This document shows, piece after piece, positions 7,878 through 12,238 of a stretch of DNA of 12,238 nucleotides. The notes under the pieces are model-generated. The model had not been told where the DNA came from. It saw nothing but the letters and a program-made list of their open reading frames with translations, and searched no databases. Origin of the DNA: an uncultured Clostridia bacterium (lineage in GTDB: Bacteria > Bacillota > Clostridia > Oscillospirales > Acutalibacteraceae); the NCBI GenBank assembly GCA_946405565.1, contig CAMJHU010000016.1, positions 1-12,238 on the forward strand, written 5' to 3'. The first letter of the stretch is position 1, and each line of letters opens with the position of its first letter. A program made the translations under genes and the position numbers.

Positions 7878-8186
7878 ATGCTCAACAGTAAACAGAGAGC
7901 GTTTCTGCGTTCACTTGCGGCAGACGTCGATACCATCGTGATGGTGGGCAAGGGCGGTCTGACCGACAATATTGTCAAGCAGACCGAGGACGCGCTGACG
8001 GCGCGGGAACTGGTCAAGGGCAAGGCGCTGGAGACGTCTCCGCACGACGCACGGGGCTGTGCCGACCGATTGGCAGCCGCGACAGGCGCGGACGTGGTGC
8101 AGGTGATCGGACGCAAGTTTGTCCTGTTCCGGGTCAACAAGGAAAAGCCGGTCATTGAACTGCCCAAGGCAAAGGGCAGAAGATAA
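7878..8186 (+). CDS. yhbY: Ribosome assembly RNA-binding protein YhbY (CRM domain)
   Basis: A 102-residue protein made almost wholly of one CRS1/YhbY (CRM) RNA-binding domain, associated with pre-50S particles. It begins LNSKQRAFLRSLA, carries the GxxG loop in MVGKGGLTDN, then ALTARELVKGKAL, and ends with the conserved VVQVIGRKFVLFR strand and a basic tail (PKAKGRR). The start ATG 7878 has GGGAGG at 7865-7870, seven bases upstream; an in-frame alternative initiation codon at 7857 has no such site. It lies 57 bases after rdgB and 4 bases before nadD, the usual yhbY-nadD-yqeK order of Firmicutes. Confidence 0.95.
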   Translation: MLNSKQRAFLRSLAADVDTIVMVGKGGLTDNIVKQTEDALTARELVKGKALETSPHDARGCADRLAAATGADVVQVIGRKFVLFRVNKEKPVIELPKAKGRR

Positions 8187-8190
8187 CGCC

Positions 8191-8802
8191 ATGAGAATCG
8201 GCTTTTTCGGGGGAACCTTCAATCCGCCGCACAACGGGCATCTGCGTCTGGCGGAAGTCTGGCGGGAACGGCTGGCGCTGGATCGGTTTCTGATGATTCC
8301 CACCGGCACGTCTCCCCACAAGACGCCTGCCGACGTACCGGGCGAAACGCGGCTGGCAATGTGCCGTCTGGCGGCGCGGGAAGCGGGTGACTGGCTGCAA
8401 ACCAGTGACTTTGAAGTCCGGCGCGAGGGCAGAAGCTATTCGGTCATCACGCTGACGGCTTTGCACGAGCAGTATCCCGACAGCGACTTCTATATGATCA
8501 TGGGCGCGGATATGTTTCTGTCGCTGGAAACTTGGTATGATTTTGACCGGCTGAAAACGCTCGCGACATTCTGCGCCATGCCGCGTGACGGGGTTTCGGC
8601 AGAGGAACTGAAAGCATATGCAGCTCATCTTGCCGGAATAGGCTGTCCGGGGATGGTCGCGAACGTACCGTCGATGGACGTATCGTCGTCCGAAATCCGC
8701 GAACGCGTGAGAAAGGGACTGCCCATCGACGGACTGGTGCCGGAGAGCGTGGGGCGGTATATTCGGGAAAACCAGCTTTATCAATCGCCGCCGGAGCGGT
8801 GA
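8191..8802 (+). CDS. nadD: Nicotinate-nucleotide adenylyltransferase
   Basis: A 203-residue enzyme that joins nicotinate mononucleotide and ATP to give deamido-NAD, a late step of NAD synthesis in the cytoplasm. The nucleotidyltransferase signature is MRIGFFGGTFNPPHNGHL at the start, with the two His of the HxGH-type motif (PHNGH). SPHKTP follows, then FYMIMGADMFLSLETWYDF and the C-terminal SSSEIRERVRKGLPIDGLVPESVGRYI, equal to the ISSTxIR ATP-binding motif. ATG 8191 is fixed by the GGTF motif at residues 7-10; the open frame extends upstream into yhbY but is not conserved there. It is spaced 4 bases from yhbY and 16 from yqeK. Confidence 0.97.
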   Translation: MRIGFFGGTFNPPHNGHLRLAEVWRERLALDRFLMIPTGTSPHKTPADVPGETRLAMCRLAAREAGDWLQTSDFEVRREGRSYSVITLTALHEQYPDSDFYMIMGADMFLSLETWYDFDRLKTLATFCAMPRDGVSAEELKAYAAHLAGIGCPGMVANVPSMDVSSSEIRERVRKGLPIDGLVPESVGRYIRENQLYQSPPER

Positions 8803-8818
8803 AAGGACTGACTGTCAT

Positions 8819-9409
8819 ATGACCGACGAGGAGCGAAAGTATTATACCCGTCAGGTACGGGAACGTCTGACCGACTGGCGGTTCCGTCACTCGGTGAATG
8901 TCGCGCGGGAAGCGGTGCGTCTGGCTGCCCGATATGGGGGCGATCCTGATCGGGCGGAACTGGCGGGACTGCTGCACGATGTGACCAAGGACATGAGTAA
9001 AAAGGAGCAGCTTGATCTGATGGCGCAGTGGGGGCTGACGTTCGGCGTGTACGAGGAACACGCCCCGAAACTGTGGCACGCCGTGACGGGCGCGATTTAT
9101 GTGCAGCGGGTGCTGCGGGTGGACGATGAAGACATCCGCAATGCCATTCGCTATCATACCACCGGACGGGCGGGAATGAGTCTGCTCGAAAAGATCATCT
9201 ATGTGGCGGACTGCACTTCCGAGGAACGCGACTACAAGGGTGTGGACAAAATCCGGAAAGCGGCGGACAGCAGTCTGGAAGCCGCGATGGAAGAGGCGCT
9301 TGCGTCCAGTCTGCAGGATCGTCTCGATGATCGGACTCCCATGCACCCCGATACGGTGGGGGCTTACAATGAACTTCTGATGGCAAAATACGCGTTGAAG
9401 AAAAAATAA
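8819..9409 (+). CDS. yqeK: HD-domain Ap4A hydrolase YqeK
   Basis: A 196-residue HD-superfamily metal phosphohydrolase. Characterised YqeK proteins split diadenosine tetraphosphate symmetrically into two ADP. Metal ligands visible: His in FRHSVNVAREA (about residue 24), the HD pair in LAGLLHDVTKD (about 53-54), His in HAVTGAIYV (about 85), the IRYHTTGR His and the late Asp in IIYVADCTSEERDY. The start ATG 8819 has AAAGGA at 8802-8807. It follows nadD by 16 bases and precedes the LCP gene by 30, as in many Firmicutes. Confidence 0.95.
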   Translation: MTDEERKYYTRQVRERLTDWRFRHSVNVAREAVRLAARYGGDPDRAELAGLLHDVTKDMSKKEQLDLMAQWGLTFGVYEEHAPKLWHAVTGAIYVQRVLRVDDEDIRNAIRYHTTGRAGMSLLEKIIYVADCTSEERDYKGVDKIRKAADSSLEAAMEEALASSLQDRLDDRTPMHPDTVGAYNELLMAKYALKKK

Positions 9410-9439
9410 TCTTTATCGTTTGCAAAGGAGGGGAGCGCG

Positions 9440-10984
9440 ATGGCTTACCGCAAGGATGACGATATCAACGGTGCGTATGACGAATATGACGAAGGATATC
9501 AGGCATATGATACCGTTGAGGATCATGATGCAGAGGACCGTCTGTTCCGCAGCCGGCAGACGGGTATGGCGCATGAACCAGACCGTCACTACACCAAGCG
9601 CGACCCTTCCCGCCGGCGGGAGAGAGAATTGGCGATGGCACAGCGACGCGCGGCACTGTCGGCGGAACGTCAGTCCCGCGCGTCAAACGGACGCGTACAT
9701 ACAGGAAATGTATGGGGGAAGGCAGGTCCGAAAATGTCTGCGGGAAGCGGTATTTCCCACGCTGCCGGAACCCTGTGGCAGTCCCTATGGCCTCCGGTCA
9801 ACGGTTCGCAGCGACAACGGACTGCTGCCCAGAGGCAGCGGATGATCACTTCCGTGATTGCCTTGTGCCTGTGCCTGACGGTACTTATCACCTTTGCGCT
9901 GGCATCGGTTTACCGCTCCAAGACGGTATTTTCCGATACGCCGCTGGATGACAGCGCCATTCAGCAGCGATTGATTACCGAGGAAGCCAATCGCGACCGC
10001 GTGACGTATTTTCTTAGGAACTATGCAGAATTTAATCAGTCATTTTCTGCTTAAAAATACTGGTTGCTTGCGTATTTGAGCAAGTAAAATGTATTAATTA
10101 TTTCTGCATAGTTCCTTATTGTGGGAGTGGACAAGAGCAGCAAGCTGACCGACTGTATCTGGTTGATGTGCTTTGACAATGAAGCCCACTAAATGAACGT
10201 CATGCAGATTCCCCGGGATACCTATGTGGGACGGGACAGTCTCGCGCCTCACAAGATCAACGCGGTCTATTCCAATCCCCAGACGGTAGACTGGTGTGAC
10301 AAATGCCAAAGAGCCGTCGCGCAGGATGAAACCGAGAAGGGACGGCATATCGTCTGCGGTAAAAAGGTGACGCAGAAAACCGAGAGCAATATCAGCGCTC
10401 TGATCCGCTGTATCAACAGCCGTCTGAGTCTGCCGGTTGATCACTATCTGCTGTTTGATTTTGAGGGATTTGAACAGATGGTGGACGCGATGGGCGGCGT
10501 GGACGTTTATCTGGAGCAGGAGACGAGGGTTTACCCCAATAAAACCGATTATGAAACCCTTCCCGCCGGAGACAACCATCTCGACGGTCGCATGACGCTC
10601 AACTTTATGCGCAACCGGCAGATTTTCGTGGATGGTGATCTGGGCAGAGTGCGGGCGCAGCGGCGGATTGTACGTGCGATGATGGAGAAGGTTTCCGCCA
10701 TGTCACCGCTCCAGCTATTCGGACTGCTGCGGGCGGGCTACGGTGAATTCAGCACCGATATGAGTCTGGAAGAAATCCGTTCCTTCATCGCGCCGGTCAA
10801 GGCGTGTTCACCGGAATCGCTGTATATGTTTACCATGCCGGGTACGAACCATTGGGTCAAGCCCAATCCTTCTTATTATCTCTGCGATGAAGCGGAGACG
10901 GCGGCAAAGATTAACGAATACCTGATGCCGTACAGTGAAAAACTGACGGCGGACGATATCCGGTTTCCGGTATTGACAGATTAA
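9440..10984 (+). pseudogene. LytR-CpsA-Psr (LCP) family gene, broken by a MITE and a nonsense codon
   Basis: LCP proteins transfer lipid-linked anionic polymers onto peptidoglycan at the outer face of the membrane. The first 192 codons give a long, charged cytoplasmic part (1-134), a membrane helix (about 136-158) and the start of the outer region, up to VTYFL. A 99-bp element plus a TTA duplication then interrupts the gene and adds stops at 10052, 10085 and 10109. After it the same frame resumes: VGVDKSSKLTDCIWLMCFDNEAH, a TAA at 10190, then MNVMQIPRDTYVG (conserved IPRDTYV), HKINAVYSN, MGGVDVYLE, and LNFMRNRQIFVDGDLGRVRAQRRI with the Arg residues of the active site. Cysteines encoded at 10295, 10304, 10355 and 10409 may be paired. 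Without the insertion the protein would read FLIVGVDK. The ribosome site is strong (AAAGGAGG before 9440). Both lesions suggest the function is lost; a separate product starting at 10193 would lack the membrane anchor. Confidence 0.92.
10017..10115. mobile_element. 99-bp MITE-like insertion element, no coding capacity
   Basis: The ends are perfect 14-bp inverted repeats: GGAACTATGCAGAA (10017-10030) and TTCTGCATAGTTCC (10102-10115). The element is AT-rich compared with its host gene and has no open reading frame of note. It is flanked by direct TTA at 10014-10016 and 10116-10118. Deleting the element and one TTA restores the LCP frame (TTT CTT ATT GTG GGA), so the boundaries and the 3-bp duplication are well supported. 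An internal weak stem (TTGCT/AGCAA near 10063-10083) may be present. It must rely on a transposase encoded elsewhere. A TNA-type 3-bp duplication is known from some IS5-family groups; that family link is inferred. Confidence 0.9.
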
Positions 10985-11000
10985 ACAAACACTTTATGAT
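10973..11000 (+). promoter_or_regulatory. SigA-type promoter for rsfS at the 3' end of the broken LCP gene
   Basis: TTGACA (10973-10978), a perfect -35 box, overlaps the last codons of the LCP reading frame. TATGAT (10995-11000), one mismatch from consensus, follows after 16 bases. Transcription would start near 11006-11008, leaving a leader of only about 12-14 bases whose first bases are the AAAGGAG ribosome site (11006-11012). The match is strong but the very short leader is unusual, so the start could be shifted or the match partly coincidental. Confidence 0.5.
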
Positions 11001-11019
11001 TTATTAAAGGAGAATGCAA

Positions 11020-11367
11020 ATGGAGTCCAAGGAATTGGCGCTGTACTGCGCAAAGATTTTGAGTGATAAGCTCTCGAAGAACCTTTCGGTGCTGTATGTG
11101 CAGGAGGTCACGACACTCGCGGACTATTTCGTGATTGCCACCGGCGGCAACGCCACCCACGTCAAGGCATTGGCGGACGAGGTGGAATTCAAACTCCGGC
11201 AGGAGGGAATTGCACCCGGTCATATCGAGGGACACGGTTCCCATTCGTGGATTGTCATGGATTACGGCGCGGTAGTGGTACACGTGTTCAGTGAAGAAGC
11301 GAGAGAATTCTACGATCTGGAACGGCTCTGGAAGGACGGTCAGAAGCTGGAGCTGGACTTTGACTGA
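11020..11367 (+). CDS. rsfS: Ribosomal silencing factor RsfS (Iojap family)
   Basis: A 115-residue protein that binds L14 on the 50S subunit and blocks joining with 30S when nutrients are low. It shows the family pattern in order: LADYFVIATGGNATHVKALADEVEFKL, then EGHGSHSWIVMDYGAVVVHVFSEEAREFYDLERLW. Two ATGs are possible; 11020 is chosen because AAAGGAG at 11006-11012 lies seven bases before it, while ATG 11014 is only one base away from that site. It follows the LCP gene, the standard Firmicutes order, but probably also has its own promoter. Confidence 0.95.
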   Translation: MESKELALYCAKILSDKLSKNLSVLYVQEVTTLADYFVIATGGNATHVKALADEVEFKLRQEGIAPGHIEGHGSHSWIVMDYGAVVVHVFSEEAREFYDLERLWKDGQKLELDFD

Positions 11368-11569
11368 GCGGAATAATTAGCGGAGCGAATGCGGAGCGCG
11401 GGGTGCAGTAGCTGTCACTAGCGACAGCTTTGGTGAGCTCTCTGCCGAGGTCAAGGGCAACGCCCTTGCCAAGCGAATCGCACCCAGATTCACAACGGGG
11501 AAGGGCGAATTCTGCCAATCCTCCCTTCAAAACGAAATTCCCCGAACCAAGCTGAAAGGAGACCATTCC
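11368..11569. other. Intergenic stretch with several inverted repeats, possible dispersed structured repeat
   Basis: No gene is supported in these 202 bases. Features seen: a direct repeat GCGGAGCG at 11380-11387 and 11391-11398; a 20-bp near-palindrome AGCTGTCACTAGCGACAGCT (11410-11429, one mismatched pair); a hairpin CAAGGGC-AAC-GCCCTTG (11452-11468); outer arms GGGTGC (11401-11406) and GCACCC (11480-11485) that could enclose both; and CGGGGAA (11496-11502) pairing with TTCCCCG (11538-11544). The last part carries AAAGGAG (11555-11561), the ribosome site of the next gene. There is no T-rich terminator, so the fold may be an RNA element, an attenuator or a mobile intergenic repeat; I cannot match it to a known family. 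Confidence 0.55.
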
Positions 11570-12127
11570 ATGAATCACATAGGAACCCAACCCATCGAAA
11601 CCGAACGGCTGATGCTCCGTCGATTCCGTGCGGAGGACGCGCAGGCGATGTTTGACAACTGGGCAAGCGATGACGACGTGACGAAATTTATGACGTGGCG
11701 GACCTATCGCCGGGTAGAAGACGTGAGTGCGTATATCGATTATGTGAACAACAACTACCTCAATAATCACTATTACGACTGGATCATCGAGCTGAAAGCC
11801 ATCGGACAGCCCATCGGCAGTATCAGCGCGGTCAACATGGACGAGCGCATCGGCTGGGTGGAAATCGGCTACTGCATAGGCAAGCGCTGGTGGCATCAGG
11901 GCATCATGACCGAAGCGCTGAGCGCTGTGATTGCCTTTTTATTTGACGAAGTGGGCATGAATCGCGTGGAAGCCCGCCATGATGTGCGCAACCCCCATTC
12001 GGGCGACGTCATGCGCAAATGCGGTCTGCAGTACGAGGGTACGCTCCGGCAGCGGGGATGGAATAATCAGGGCGTCGGAGACATGAGCTATTACGGGATT
12101 CTCCGGGCGGAATATCATAAGGGCTGA
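11570..12127 (+). CDS. GNAT acetyltransferase, RimJ/RimL-like
   Basis: A 185-residue GNAT protein of the RimJ/RimL type, the group that acetylates N-terminal or other protein amines, though many members act on small molecules. It begins with the typical IETERLMLRRFRAEDAQAMFDNWASDDDVTKFMTW. It continues with IGSISAVNMDERIGWVEIGYCIGKRWWHQGIMTEAL (the acetyl-CoA loop WWHQGIMTEA in place of RGxGxA), and VEARHDVRNPHSGDVMRKCGLQYEGTLRQ, the usual NxxSxxxxxKxGF-like end. The start ATG 11570 has AAAGGAG at 11555-11561, eight bases upstream. It sits alone after the structured gap and before the second transposable-element copy, so it is probably an accessory gene. Confidence 0.92.
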   Translation: MNHIGTQPIETERLMLRRFRAEDAQAMFDNWASDDDVTKFMTWRTYRRVEDVSAYIDYVNNNYLNNHYYDWIIELKAIGQPIGSISAVNMDERIGWVEIGYCIGKRWWHQGIMTEALSAVIAFLFDEVGMNRVEARHDVRNPHSGDVMRKCGLQYEGTLRQRGWNNQGVGDMSYYGILRAEYHKG

Positions 12128-12210
12128 CAGAAAAATAATCACCGGTATGGATTGGCAAGAAGTGATGCGCGCCCCGTCAAGAGGACAATGAAATCAGTAA
12201 AAGATACTTA
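12128..12210. other. Short intergenic stretch before the second element copy
   Basis: Eighty-three bases between the RimJ/RimL-like gene and the element. No terminator hairpin with a T run is visible. A possible start (GAGGA then ATG at 12188) gives seven codons before TAG formed at the element junction (12209-12211), so an open frame may have been interrupted here, but this is too short to support a gene. Confidence 0.3.
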
Positions 12211-12238
12211 GGAACTATGCAGAATTTAATCAGTCATT
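12211..12238. mobile_element. Left end of a second copy of the same element, cut by the window edge
   Basis: Bases 12211-12238 are identical over all 28 positions to the left end of the element at 10017-10044, in the same orientation, and are again preceded by TTA (12208-12210). The right end is outside the window. It could be another short MITE or the left end of the full-length parent insertion sequence that supplies the transposase; the window cannot decide. Confidence 0.88.

Noticed and set aside
9420..9845. 141-residue frame overlapping the LCP N terminus
   Set aside because: The 9440 frame has the strong ribosome site, a membrane helix and continuity into LCP motifs; this one is a frame shadow rich in Arg.
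10017..10115. The insertion as an intron or programmed bypass element that would be removed from the RNA
   Set aside because: Perfect short inverted ends, a target duplication, a second copy nearby and a separate nonsense codon all fit a transposable element in a dead gene; no self-splicing features are seen.
11410..11468. The hairpins after rsfS as a rho-independent terminator
   Set aside because: Neither stem is followed by a run of T; they are reported as a structured region instead.
12188..12211. Short open frame starting at ATG 12188 and ended by the second element copy
   Set aside because: Only seven codons are visible and the ribosome site is too close; a gene broken by the element is possible but not supported.

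Overview
The window looks like chromosomal DNA of a moderately GC-rich, low-secretion-complexity Gram-positive bacterium, most likely a Clostridia member of the Oscillospiraceae/Ruminococcaceae type (probably gut-associated). This is inferred from gene order (smc near ftsY; yhbY-nadD-yqeK-LCP-rsfS), strong AAAGGAG-type ribosome binding sites, the style of the SMC head motifs, and an ECF sigma factor paired with a one-pass membrane protein. Every supported gene lies on the + strand. I cannot name the species.

Layout: (1) 1-4019: the 3' part of a GNAT acetyltransferase and a complete smc, closed by a strong hairpin terminator (4041-4084). (2) 4085-5628: an A-tract-rich leader with a possible ECF promoter, an ECF sigma factor and a translationally coupled membrane protein (probable anti-sigma factor), closed by a second terminator. 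(3) 5640-8802: a near-consensus promoter, a GNAT gene, then ftsY, rdgB, yhbY and nadD. (4) 8819-11367: yqeK, a broken LytR-CpsA-Psr (LCP) gene and rsfS. (5) 11368-12127: a 202-base intergenic stretch rich in inverted repeats and a RimJ/RimL-like GNAT gene. (6) 12128-12238: the left end of a second copy of the small transposable element found in the LCP gene.

Housekeeping functions covered: chromosome condensation (SMC), co-translational membrane targeting (FtsY), removal of non-canonical nucleotides (RdgB), ribosome assembly and silencing (YhbY, RsfS), NAD synthesis (NadD), Ap4A hydrolysis (YqeK) and cell-wall polymer attachment (LCP, here inactivated).

The clearest unusual observation is a 99-bp MITE-like element at 10017-10115. 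It has 14-bp perfect terminal inverted repeats and a 3-bp TTA target duplication. Removing the element plus one TTA restores the LCP reading frame exactly. The same gene carries a second, independent stop codon at 10190, so it looks like a genuine pseudogene. A 28-bp identical left end, again preceded by TTA, runs off the window end. Other points: FtsY has a 31-residue Asp/Glu/Phe C-terminal tail; rsfS has its own near-perfect promoter in the last codons of the broken LCP gene; and the rsfS-GNAT gap may be a structured dispersed repeat. I see no CRISPR array, tRNA, rRNA or prophage.
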